From: Knufia peltigerae
Lineage: Eukaryota; Ascomycota; Eurotiomycetes; Chaetothyriales; Trichomeriaceae
DNA: 64,000 bases
Reading direction: 5' to 3'
Assembly: GCA_030247855.1 (NCBI GenBank)
Contig: JAPDRN010000065.1
Coordinates: forward strand, 62,001-126,000
The stretch's first letter is position 1. Every line of letters begins with the position of its first letter. This document shows positions 1 to 10,582 of the stretch, one piece after another. The notes under the pieces are model-generated. The model made no database searches, was not told the DNA's origin, and saw only the letters and a list, made by a program, of their open reading frames with translations. Position numbers and translations under genes: made by a program.

Positions 1-524
1 AGGGCTAGAATAAGCCTAGAATTGCCAGGCCTTCTTTTGGGTTGTACTTCCGGCTGTGCGACCCATGCATATCGAAAATATCCTTCTGCCACACGGAATC
101 AATATTAGTGTGAAAGGTCTTTCCGTATTGACGATGAGTGTAAGCTTGTATGGGATACATAAACTTTGGTAACGTTACTATTGGTCAAATGTACAGAATA
201 TTTTTGTCGAGTATACTGCTATGGCAGATGGTGAGAGTAGCCCCGCCCTATAATGCACTACGCTAGTTATTGTGCTTTTCAAAAAGCCTGTAAAATGTCT
301 ACGCAATGACTGAACTCGAGCACGAAGGCCGCGACGACATCGCCTGAGGGGTTTTGTTGGCGGAACTAGAGGACCAGGACGAGGACATCGAGACACAGGG
401 GCAAAAACCGTAACTCACATCCAGATTCCATTGACTACCCTTCTAGGTCTTTTTCTACGCAGGTTTACATTCATATAGGAGGAGTACAAGCTTTCTGGCG
501 CAAGGACGAGGATGTAGTGAGCAC
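1..524. other. Left-edge non-coding stretch
   Basis: No reading frame here has recognisable protein character. The right part is probably the 3' flank of the oxidoreductase gene that ends at 525. Nothing else stands out. Confidence 0.5.
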
Positions 525-1621
525 TCATGAAGCAGCCACGCCAGTGTATCCGTTAAACTCGCCAGTTTCTTGCAGCAGCAGAGGGATCTCGTCATCCTGG
601 AGCGATTCGAGCACCCCCTTCTCCCTCGGTTGCCAGCCCAACTGTCTCAGGCGGGTGGCACGACTGCGACAATTCGAGCCCACCACCAGGGGCGTAAACT
701 CACCGAAGAGGTCCTTGTAGTCCTGTTCGGGGATGGTCCTCGGGGAAGGATCCTTGATGCGTCCGGCGGCATGCAGCGCTTGGCCGATGACCGCGACGGG
801 CTCTTTCCACGCAATGTCGTGCCCGGACTCGCAGAAAAAGTACGGGTTTTCCATCACCTCTCCCGCCGGCGTCTGCTCCAGCCAGCGCAACAATGCGATG
901 TACCCTCTGGCCAGATCCAGCACGTGTATGGTCGACCATACGGACGCCCCCCGGCCAACTTGTCCGGCATAGCCGTGTTTGAGAGCAAAGCGGGTCAGCG
1001 TGGGCAGTTGGATCGACAGACGTCTGTACTCGTGCTGGATCCCGTAGATCAGCGGCGGGATCATGATTGCTACCTTGGCTCCATGGCCGAGCTCCTGGCG
1101 CGCCCGGACAATGGCCAGGTCAATTGCCCGGTGTGGCGCCGTGTCGGGCAGGGCGTCGATGTCCTGTGGCTTGTCGTCCGAGTAGACTCTGTCGGCTTCG
1201 TATTGGCCCTTTGCAGCGTCGCCGAAGAGGCCGGTGCCGCTGGTGTGAATGTAGATGGTCTGCTGGCCGTCTTGTGCCCGCCTCTTGACGCCCTTGAGGA
1301 CGGCTTGGACGGACGGGAGGTCGTCGGCCGTAGCGACGTGCAAGACAATGTCGCAGGCAATGGTCTGTTTGGTGATGATTTCACTGTCGGCCAGCGTGCC
1401 GAGGACGGTCTCGACACCGTCGTTTTGCAGCTCGGCGGCTGCAGATTCTCGTCGGACGAGTGCCGTGACCGAGTAGCCTTCTGCCAGAAGAAGATCGATG
1501 ACATTGCGACCTATGCTGTTGGATGATCAGTAGGGTCACGATACGTGAGAGCCACGGGAGATTATTTGAGTACTCACAGGCCTGGTCCGAGTAGGAAGAC
1601 TGACTTGCTGGGTGCCGACAT
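525..1621 (-). CDS. NAD(P)-binding Rossmann oxidoreductase (epimerase/NmrA-like)
   Basis: A 344-residue protein from two exons (1621-1578 and 1515-525) joined across a 62-nt GTGAGT...CAG intron. The join keeps the frame and completes the dinucleotide-binding loop GPGLIG (GxGxxG) at about residues 12-17, in a beta-alpha-beta unit (SVFLLGPGLIGRNVIDLLL). An acidic region follows the second strand, and a central HTSGTG segment resembles the catalytic-strand region of extended SDRs. The family binds NAD(P)H and acts as reductase, epimerase or redox sensor; the substrate cannot be read from sequence. The start ATG is the only one giving the complete Rossmann loop. No signal peptide or membrane segment is visible, so it is probably cytosolic. 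Its neighbour is a decayed dehydrogenase, so this end may once have held more oxidoreductases. Confidence 0.85.
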
Positions 1622-1689
1622 GCTGAATCTGGAGAGATATAACTCGCAGGAGTGTAGCCTTCCAAAATAGACATGGCCATCATCGGCAA

Positions 1690-2368
1690 ATGTCAATGGG
1701 GCGAGGAATTTATATCTCCCATCAATGAGTCGTCTAAAATATCATCGTCATTGTCACGAACATCCTGCATACAACCTCCATCTGCCAAATGATGTATCAT
1801 TTGTCAGCACTACTGTATACCGTTACCGGTCGTTAACAACATGGCCGTTGAGGCATGGTCGGCAAAACATCGCCGGTGTGGGCGAATGTTCCCTATGCAA
1901 GTCATCAGCACTATGCAGAAGACTGTAATCTCTATGAGTCTACTGTAGGCTTCAATCCCCGTGGGTGTCATTCCCCCTTGTACTGTAGAGTCATGACTTC
2001 CAAGCAGCTGCTCGTAATAAACCCGTTCATACTATGTACTAGTCGCCAGATCACTAGTGAAGAGCATGCAACAGTGATCACCCCCTTTAAGCCAATGGCT
2101 AGAATCGAACGGCATTGTACGATGAACCAACACTTCCTCCCTCGAAAAACCTCCTCTTGACCAAGCTCCAGTGTCACTTGTAATGGTAAGCTTCCTCGAG
2201 GTGCCAATTTGCACCAGGCCGGTCCCTACATGGCGCGACCGAGATCAGCTGCGTGACCAATTCTGGTGGTCACCGTGCTGTTCTCCATGTCCCAACTGTC
2301 ATACTCGTCTCTATTTCGCTACGCTATACTTCCAGTCCTCTCCTTCTGATTCCAAGGCTTTGAATCTT
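1690..2368. other. Intergenic, no gene seen
   Basis: All six frames are short and lack family resemblance. The left part is the promoter side of the oxidoreductase at 1621; the right part follows the 3' end of the dehydrogenase relic. Confidence 0.5.
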
Positions 2369-3240
2369 CTAAACCGAGGTGGAAAAGGTATTCGCTGCTG
2401 GCCCCGGATCTTTCAACATACCAAACAGTCTTCGACCGTTGGGCCCTGTCACTTCCAAGACAGTCCCTGATGGACACTGTTTCCGATCCATCGCCACTGC
2501 CATCAATCCTTCAGCAACCGCCTCTGGTGTCGCAAACCTCTCTTCGTCAGTTTCAGGATCGAAAAGCTTCAACATCGCTGAAGAGCCAAACAACATTGGT
2601 GATGATGTTAGCCTTGGAGCAACGGCGCAGCTTCGCAACACGCATTCATCTTGCAGTGGCACCATGGCTCTTGGGAAGCAGCTAATGGCATGCTTTGGGT
2701 GCTGGTACAGTGGAGTGACAATGGCTGGCCTTCTGTGTACTAGCACTGAAGATGAAGCCCATGATTCCTTCGGCACTTGCACCTAACCACTCTCTAAGAG
2801 CAATCCAGCACAATTTCCTGGGATCCACACGGGATAGGAGGTAACTGTCGTCGTCGAGCTTTTCATCCCACCACCCTCTTGTCGACTGGAAGGAGTAAGT
2901 TTAAGCGGACCTGGTATAGTAGCATGATAGGTATCTCGGCTACCGGTTCGTACACACCTGCACCGAAGCACACAATATATGGAACGCAGTCGAACTTTGA
3001 ATTGTCTAGGTCGAAAAGATGTTCCAACGCTTTCCCTACCATTACTCTCGTCTTATGAAAGACGATGCGAGGACCGTCAGCGCCAGTTGTGGTGATGCTA
3101 TTGTGCAAATCGATTGAGTCGATTAATTCTTCAGCCTCTGAGTGAAGCCTTAGCTCCACAATCAGCACGTCGCAGCCTGCCTGAAAGCAGTTGCTGAGGA
3201 GGCACCAAAAACCAATCAGCGGGCATCATTTTCCGAGCCT
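2369..3240 (-). pseudogene. Relic short-chain dehydrogenase (15-PGDH / 5'-hydroxyaverantin dehydrogenase-like)
   Basis: Two blocks on the minus strand, in different frames, together resemble one classical SDR. The 5' block (about 3240-2905) reads like the second beta strand to the NNAG region: GCDVLIVELRLHSEAEELI, then PRIVFHKT, then a GAGVYEP motif. The 3' block (2782-2369) holds the active-site pair as YQHPKHAI (Tyr-x3-Lys), a VAP segment and the family tail ATPEAVAEGL. Between them about 120 bases cannot be read as SDR in any single frame. The catalytic Ser region is corrupted and no ATG with a TGxxxGIG loop remains upstream. I could not join the blocks with plausible splice sites, so I call it a broken gene. 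It is not obviously AT-enriched, so decay by indels fits better than repeat-induced point mutation. Confidence 0.6.
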
Positions 3241-4099
3241 GACCTCTGCTCCCACGACGTTCACTACCCGATTATATCATCTTGACGGAAGATACTCGCC
3301 GATCTACTGGGTAAAGGCTTTGGAGGTGTCCCTATCTTCCAGAAGTCTGTCTAGATCTCTACAACAGTTCCATTCTCTCCCATTCCCATGTCACCACTGT
3401 CCATCCTTGGGAAATCTGCGTACGACGTGGCTGCTCTTGTGGTCCGGAGATCGTTAGCCAAGTCTGGCAATAGTCTGGTCTCGATGTGACTGATGTTTCA
3501 TGTTCTGAGTCTTTCTATTGCCAAGTCCCAACAAGGACAGGAGGGCTTGACTTCGCCCAGCGTTGTAGTATAGGCGCACCTGGTCTGGCAAAAAGCAAGA
3601 ATGTCGCGGTTGTATCACAACATTTTGGGTTGGCCTGTATTTTCATTCCCCCGTAGATTCGCGAATACTCCTTCAGCTCGCTTTTCAGATTGCCCAGAAG
3701 TATCCCGAAGATGCTGGGTCCTAGCCTTTGGCCTTCAAACCACGACATCTTCCTCAACGACGTGGTTCCCCGGTTTTGGCCCAACCCCGGATTTTGAGTT
3801 CGGGTTTTCGGCATGGAACACATTGTACGTTATCTAGGTAGGACATCATTTTAAACAGAGTGTCGTATTACGACGGGAATAGTCCGCCGTCCTACTTCCG
3901 TAGGTCTTATGAATCGCACTTGTTTCCGGAATCATCCAGCCTGTTTGATCCCGAGGATGGCTGATCGAAAACGATGTGCATTCCTCGAATCTGTATAAAG
4001 GCTGACACCAGATATCTGTTAAGATGACTAGTCAGCCTGCCGTATGTTCCAGGTCCCTCACTGTACTCTTCACCTTCCATCAACATATACACTCCAAAA
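3241..4099. other. Intergenic with possible further gene debris
   Basis: A plus-strand segment around 3380-3480 reads SPLSILGKSAYDVAAL in one frame, vaguely like the region of amidase-signature enzymes before the GxxxRSVxDVAxxL helix. No supporting motif lies nearby. A coding-like stretch at 3515-3830 has no family I recognise. The last 100 bases are the leader of the VOC gene. Confidence 0.3.
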
Positions 4100-4603
4100 A
4101 TGACCTTTAACCACGTTTTCAACCATGTCGGGCTTTCCGTCATCGATGTCGATGCCGCCATTGCCTGGTATACCAAGGTTCTGGGCTTCCACCACGTCCC
4201 TAAGACGCTCGAGTTCGACCGAGCTCAAGACCCCAACTCCCCGATATTCCCCATCTATGGGGCGACATTACACAAAGGCAGATTCGCATTCCTCGTCACC
4301 GGCAACGGAGTAGGTCTTGAGTTATTCGAATTCGAGAACCCTAAATCAGAAGGGGTCGCGAAACCATTTGACTACAGTAAGGGCGGTTTTTTCCACATAG
4401 CCATCACGGATCCGGATCCTCACTCCAAGGCCAGAGAGATTGAGGCTGCTGGAGGCAAGATCATTGGTGAACCCATCACAATGTTGGAGAAAAATCATGC
4501 CTACTGCGCCTACGTCCAAGATCCATGGGGCAATGTCATTGAGCTTCTGAACCTGAACTTTGCAGAATTGGGGATAAGATTGGGCGGCGTGGATAATCTC
4601 TAG
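4100..4603 (+). CDS. VOC-superfamily (glyoxalase/dioxygenase-fold) protein
   Basis: An intact single-exon protein of 167 residues. It carries one vicinal-oxygen-chelate domain made of two beta-alpha-beta3 modules. The usual metal ligands are visible at equivalent places: His9 in FNHVGLSV, Glu74 in VGLELFEF, His99 in GFFHIAI and Glu148 in the terminal DPWGNVIELL motif. These enzymes use a divalent metal to act on glutathione adducts, catechols or lactoyl-type substrates. This one resembles the single-domain lactoylglutathione-lyase-like proteins common in fungi, and its substrate cannot be told. There is no targeting signal. The start is the first ATG of the frame and begins directly at the first beta strand. 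It lies next to decayed oxidoreductase debris rather than in an obvious cluster. Confidence 0.85.
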   Translation: MTFNHVFNHVGLSVIDVDAAIAWYTKVLGFHHVPKTLEFDRAQDPNSPIFPIYGATLHKGRFAFLVTGNGVGLELFEFENPKSEGVAKPFDYSKGGFFHIAITDPDPHSKAREIEAAGGKIIGEPITMLEKNHAYCAYVQDPWGNVIELLNLNFAELGIRLGGVDNL

Positions 4604-5488
4604 GAATCGATTCCGGTGGTGATGAAACTTTGGCAGTCGAAGCCTGTTGCTGATAGGCAGACGTGGTTTGAGAAAGGATGAAGGCTGAGGGGGGGGTTTG
4701 TAGGGCGAACATCTGGGCAACGTTCAGCAATCATACTAGCACTGTTACTGACTCTGATGTCTCTCATTGACTGGACCTTGCGTGCTAAAATGCAAATTCG
4801 GTCCAGATCTTCGATCAAGACGAAGAAAGTATGGGGTGTAGCGGCAGCAAAGAGGATTAAATTGACTAATTACAAGTAAAGAAGAGACTGATCAGGCACT
4901 GAGGAACATGTCGAACGCCGATTTTCAGCCTCACTATTCCGCAATAGGACTAGCACCAGAATGGGCCAACTTCGCGATTCTGCCTTGTCTTCTTCTCTCT
5001 CGCCGACTCTGGACTATCTCAGCCTAACAAGTATCCTACAATCCTGTCCGATGCATGAGATGCCAGCTTGGTTATGCATGACCACCCCAGCCTGCCCAGT
5101 CTGATCACGACGCCTGCTAGGACGCGTCCCTTTTCAGGGATAGTCCACCTTTAGGTACCGAGTAGGACTGGGGCGCACACGGCATCCATGGCAAGGGTAA
5201 GCGCGCCTCTGGTGTTTTTCTCCACTATGAAGTTGACAGTGGTGGCCATTGCTTGCTATTTTTCCTATAAGAGCGCTTCTTTTCTTCTGCAATCCTATTC
5301 CACTGCCCGAGGCAAGGTGTGAACAACATGCCCTCGCTACAACGCCACAGCCTTAGCCTTCTGCCCCTACCTCACATCTTCCGTTTCATGCAAAGCTCCC
5401 ACTCTCCCCTTTCCACCTGCACCTACTGGCTGAGAGTGGTGAGTCCCCGGTCAGTCAACCCGACATCTCCTGATTATTTCGGTCGGGC
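4604..5488. other. Intergenic, promoter side of the F-box gene
   Basis: No credible reading frame. A poly-G run lies near 4690. The last 200 bases are pyrimidine-rich, as in fungal 5' leaders. Confidence 0.5.
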
Positions 5489-7931
5489 ATGTCAAGCTTG
5501 TCCCTACTCCCTTTCGATATTCTTCATCAGGTGGCCAGCCAACTCGACGTTCTTTCCTACGACCGTCTTTCCAAAACTTCTCGTTCACTGCATGACCAGC
5601 TTCGGGATGAGCATACGGCGAGGAATACAGTCCATGTGAGATCTTTGGGGGATTTTTGTCACGTTTGCATGACGTGCGAGTATCACCTGCTGACTCGGTC
5701 AGGCGAGCATTCTGCATTCTCCATGGACCCAATCGGCCCTGTCAGCACCCGACGGCAGCTTTAGGACGACAATTGATCGGGTCAGCTTGTGTAACGATGC
5801 GTTTCAAACAGCGTTGCCCTACTCTGTTAGTGTCGTAGGCCATGCCACCAGCTTTTCCTACCACGGCGGCATTGTCTGTTACACGACAAGTTCTCAACTT
5901 CGCATTCTTGATCTCAATCACCGTCCTACTTCGGAAAAGGTCTTCGGTCACGCATTCTTCCGAAGTTTCCTCGCTTCCCCGAAACGAGGCGCCATCACAG
6001 TTGAGCTCGAATGTTTTAGATCGCTACAGCTTCAGGGCTATGCAGACAACGTTGCCGTCTTGACCTGCCATTTGGGGGTCTACGGGCCACATCTCTTCGC
6101 CGTCAATATCTCCGAGGACTTTAATGAGTCGTCTCGGGCAACCAACAACGTCCGTCGCTCTCGCATCGTCTTTTCGACACCGCTAGTCTCCAACAAGAAG
6201 CTCTTCGTCACGCACAACTCGAGACACATCGTCTGGGGAACCCATTCGGCCACTGGAGATGAAGGACACCGCGAATGGCTGCTATACCGACATGAGTTGG
6301 CGACTCCAGACGTTCCGAGCAAGGAGCCGCTGCAGTTGCGGAACTTTTACGGCAGTGAGATCGGGTCGACGGCGTCCTTTACGATTCACGAGAATTATTT
6401 CTATGCCGTCACGAACCAGACCAGCTTCGAAACCGAGGAGGTTGACTGGACAAGTTACTATCACGTTGTGAAATTTCATCTAGACCTCGTAGACCCTGAC
6501 GTAGTGCATAGAATGGTATGGCGACGGCAACATCTCGAAGGACCGATCAACGACGCATGGACAGATCTAGGGTTTCAGGTTGATCACTGCACAGGCGAGC
6601 TGTTGATCGTCGAGTGTCGAAAAGAATGGGTTGACGGGGGCAGTCGTTGCGTCAGGACGTACTATTCTCAACCTTTGCAGCGGGCGGTTCTCTTGGACGC
6701 TCATGCCATACTGCGCGCCCCTCCCGATGATCCCCTCCGGCGGACTCTGGACGAAAAGAACAAGAGCCACTACGAGGACTCTCACGTCAGAATCGAGAAG
6801 TATGTGCACTCCGAGTACGCCAGGCGTGGTGGTGATTGTGGCGAAGATGCCAGGGACCGGAAGAAGGAGTACCTCCGCGCCAAAACCAAATGGAACGGGT
6901 ACGATTTCAATCGGCAGTGTTTTGTGGACGTTGTGAGTGAGGAGGTCACGGATGAAGGGAGCTGGCGACCACGGGAGAGACTTCGAGTTCGGGTCGTGAG
7001 TAGGAAGGGGATCGGCCCTCTTGTGTTGGACGACGAAGGTGACCACGGATGTGGGAACGAACGACACGAGGTCATGCAGAAAAGTGGTTCGAAATACTAC
7101 CGGGTGCGCTCGCGGGTCAAGGACAAGGATGGACTTGACCTGAGGGACGGCGAGGAAAAGTTCACGCCCAGTGAGATTGTCCTGTGGCCTAGAGGTGGCG
7201 TGGAGGTTCCAAGGGATCTGGAGGACGTACTGTGCCCCGGCGGCAAGGCCGGCGAGGTCAAGGCCGTGCTTGGGTACGAGGGGATCGTGTACCTCTCCGG
7301 TCCTGCAGACTTGACAAAAGGAGGTGAGAGGGCCCTCGTGTTTGTGTGTTTCGATCCCACCTTTGGGTTTGATGGTATGAGGCGGGTAGATGGATCGATG
7401 GTGGCGCAGAGAGGAGGTGGAAGCGGCAAAGCGGTAGGAAAAGGAGGAGAGGGAAGAGGGGACTCTGGTAAGAAGAGAAAGAACGAGTCAGTGACTTCGG
7501 TGGTCGTTGCCGCTGATGGAGGCGGAACGAGCATGGTGGGCCATGGACTCGTCGTTGAGAGGGCTAAACGGGTCAAGAATGAAAACGGCACAGAAAGCGA
7601 TGAGGCTGGTTTTCGAGGGGTCGACGAACGGCAGCAGTACACGTCTTCTGTTCCTCGCATGTCGGTGACGAGCAGTTCCTCCGCCTCTCTGACAATGGGC
7701 GCATTGGATGATGGGGCACCGTTTGTTACGGCGACTTCTACCCCGACGCGCACTCCAGACTTGTCCAGAGACGGCGGTGGAGATGTGATCACCAGTGGCG
7801 ATGACAATATCAAGACCAAGACCAAGTCCACCGCCGCAGCCACCACCACCACTGCCAGTGGTATCACGAGGTCGACGTGGCGTGAGAGAGCAGCTCACAT
7901 ATCCATCGGCAAAGGATTCTGGTTGCGTTGA
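5489..7931 (+). CDS. F-box protein with long variable C-terminus
   Basis: A 791-residue protein from two exons joined over a 67-nt intron (5636-5702, GTGAGA...CAG with a CTGAC branch). Exon 1 encodes an N-terminal F-box (LPFDILHQVASQLDVLSYDRLSKTSRSLHD, residues 7-36), the Skp1-binding module of SCF ubiquitin ligases. The middle (about residues 70-480) has regularly spaced hydrophobic strands typical of beta-propeller-like F-box proteins of filamentous fungi, but I see no canonical WD or kelch repeat. The C-terminal 250 residues are Gly/Ser/Thr/Lys-rich and probably disordered, with GKKRKN, a possible nuclear signal. The predicted role is substrate recruitment for ubiquitination; the target is unknown. 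The start is the first ATG before the F-box. Confidence 0.8.
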
Positions 7932-8189
7932 GAGAGGCTTTCTACAGGTTAGATGGCCAGGGCCAGGTAGTCAAGGAAGACCATGTTTCCAGATGGAAAT
8001 ATTCGTATACAAACACGCACACAGACACACACTCTCTCTTTTCTCTAGGTCACCGTGTGTCGTGAAGGAGGTAAAAGGAGACATTCATCGATATCAAGTA
8101 GAGCAGCCAAGGGATATAATATATAAACAGCAAAGACTCGGCGGGTTTTGCGGGTTTCTAATATGCAATTGCAATTGCAATTCAATTCG

Positions 8190-10164
8190 CTACTTCTTTC
8201 TCCACTTCCAACCCTCTTGGAGCGCGAGCAAGGGATCGAAACGTGCACCTCTGAGGCCACTCTCCTCGCGGAAGAACTTGTACAAGACCGCCGGGTTGTT
8301 CCTGGGTCTCGGACTGCCAGTCGACCGGACAACGTCTCTGTCGGTTTCACTTCCCAACGCGTCTCCTGTGCCTGCACCTTCACGAGCGAGCCGGAGCAAG
8401 TCGAGAGCTTGTCTGGAGAGTTGTCGGGGAGGAAGAGGCTGAGAAGGCAGGTCCGGTGGGGTGGAGAAGGCAGCGGCCCTCGGTTCATTGACTGTCGCCC
8501 CGACATCATCTCGGTTTGTCAGTATCGTTGCTCTGCCGTCGCGACGGTGCTTCTCTCTCTCCGCCGACGAGGACGAGGACGAACTTGTCTCCGATTCCTC
8601 CCAGTCGGGAAGTTCGGGAGATTCCAACGAAACAGTAGAATCATTCTTCTCCCACGGCGCGAGGCTATTGGGGACTGTGGTCTTTTTACCGGCAGCGGCG
8701 TTTTCCAGAACGACGGCGGCCGACTCGGCGAGGTCCACGTCTCTCGTCCTGGCGGCGATGGTGAGGACGTTGAGACACAACCCCTTGTCCGGGATGACGT
8801 GCATGTTCTCCACGTACGTATACCAGACCCATCGCGTCACCGACGCGGCCGCCGCGTCGGCGTCCTTTTGGTTCCTCGCGCTGTACCTGCTCGCGATGCG
8901 GAGCACGTGGAGCAACGTGTGCCGCGGGAAAGGGAAATTGGAATCGTACAGCTTGTAGCACAGCTGCAAAAGATCCTCAAAGGCATGGTGGTCGCAGAGG
9001 GCGTGCATGTAGATCGTCCATACCCACGCGTCGATGTGCCCGCCGCCGCCGTCTTCTTCTCGTTGCAAGTTTTCCAGCTCGACCGTCGCGAGTTCTAATT
9101 GACCTTCGCGAATCATGGCGACAATATTGAGCTTGACGTACAATGGAGGGATCGTGACCCATTGTTGTGCGAGGCGTTGCAAGATGCCGGTCCGGAGGTA
9201 GGTATCAGGGTGTACCGTCAGAGCCTGGGTGGGGGGGGAAAAGCAAAGGTCAGAAAATCTCTCTCAGAGAACCAACTCACCAAGAGAAAGGTTTAGAACT
9301 CACCGTCAGGGCGGCATAGTACACAGAAGGATTCATCGCGATACCTTCCCGTTCCATCTCTTCCAAGGTGGCACGCACGTTGTCTGCAGACCCATATTCC
9401 GGAGAGCAATTGCTGAGGATGAGGGCCTCGTAGAGGTCTGGTCTGGGTTTGATCTTGCGGTCCGCAATTAGGATGTTGAGAATCTCCCGGGTCAATTTTG
9501 GCTGAGGCGTTGTTTTTGCGATCCATTTCAGTTCGTCTTCGAGAACCTGCGTGCTCACATCTTTCCGATCAACCAACCTGTTCAGACCGTTCCTGTCTCG
9601 TCCGATGACTTTGCCAATTCTTCGGACTTCTCGGAGAAGAGGGCGAAACTGCGCCGGTTTCGCATCGAGTCGCTTGAGCTTGAGCTCAGCGGTCAAGTCA
9701 CGGTCGTCTCCGTCTGCGTCTGCGTCTGCGTCGACGCCTTCTGCGATAGATTTGAGAGGGTCCGTGTCCAACAAGTCGCCGCCATAGCCGTGTTTCCCTG
9801 AGAGTGCATGCTGACGGCCTTCTCGTGCTGATGGACTCGGTGTCTCGCTCGAGGAGGAAGATTGCCTAGGCTCAGGGACGGTAATCTCCAACGATGCAGT
9901 CGACTTTGAGGCCCAAGCGAAACAAGCGTCACCGCTTTCGGTCACCTTGAGCGCTTCTTCCTCTTTTTTCTTGCCTCTCAAGACTTCATGCTGCTCAGAG
10001 ACAGGTTCCCCAGGTTGTGTCAGACCGTGATCTGGTCTGCGCCAGGCCGAGGGTCCTTTCGCTTTGAAAGGTCGGGCTCGATAGCAGCGAAGTGTAGGTG
10101 AACGACGGATCGCGAGGACAGGACATTTTTGTCTCAGTGCATGACTTATGAGGGTTCTATGCAT
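8190..10164 (-). CDS. Mitochondrial-type pentatricopeptide repeat (PPR) protein
   Basis: A 631-residue protein from exons 10164-9304 and 9224-8190 around a 79-nt intron. The first 40 residues are rich in Arg, Ser and Ala with almost no acid, as in a mitochondrial presequence. From about residue 230 come helical hairpins of PPR type, for example DLYEALILSNCSPEYG, then VHPDTYLRTGILQ, then a helical block through residue 450. The YYAALTALTVHPD motif is typical of fungal organelle PPR proteins related to cytochrome-oxidase expression factors. Such proteins bind mitochondrial mRNA and control its translation or stability. An acidic, Ser-rich linker and a short basic tail close the protein. The exon junction is unusual: the end of exon 1 and the start of exon 2 carry nearly the same 8-11 bases, and the protein shows ALTALT there. 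Confidence 0.8.
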
Positions 10165-10582
10165 CAGCTGTTCATACTTGGTGTGGATGTGTCGACGACG
10201 ACGAGGTGCTTAAGATTTCAGGGCCATAGTTTGTACACACTGCAATGTTATCGCTCTCTGTCGTATTTCTTTGAGCACGGGTCTCGGGTGACTTACCTGA
10301 TATGGCGTGGGTACCACTAACGAGTATTGGTGTGGAATAGTGTACTAGTGACAGAGAGACTCTAAGGATCTGGTCTCTCCTATACCTGTTGATAGGAGTG
10401 TTTTACTACAATCTAACAAGACTTAATATAGGACAAATAGATAATGGGGTGAGTAGAGAGATCGACGCACTGAATCTTGAAAGGTAGCAAAAAGGTCTTC
10501 ATTTTTCTGGCACTGCCTAATCTCAAAACGGCTGCTACCACCGTTATCTTACCACTATCTTCTAATATATCTTCAAGCTGTC
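10165..10582. other. Intergenic, PPR promoter and FAD-gene 3' flank
   Basis: No gene seen. The right 200 bases are AT-rich and consistent with a 3' untranslated region. Confidence 0.5.

Noticed and set aside
570..1526. Long plus-strand frame of 318 codons
   Set aside because: It lies exactly opposite the Rossmann oxidoreductase and has no motif of its own. The minus-strand protein has a complete GxGxxG loop.
2369..3240. Repeat-induced point mutation as cause of the SDR relic
   Set aside because: I see no clear excess of TA and loss of CA/TG, and the breakage looks like indels. A computed RIP index would settle it.
7097..7867. Minus-strand frame of 256 codons
   Set aside because: Shadow of the low-complexity C-terminus of the F-box protein; the sequence is Ser/Pro/Val-biased without features.
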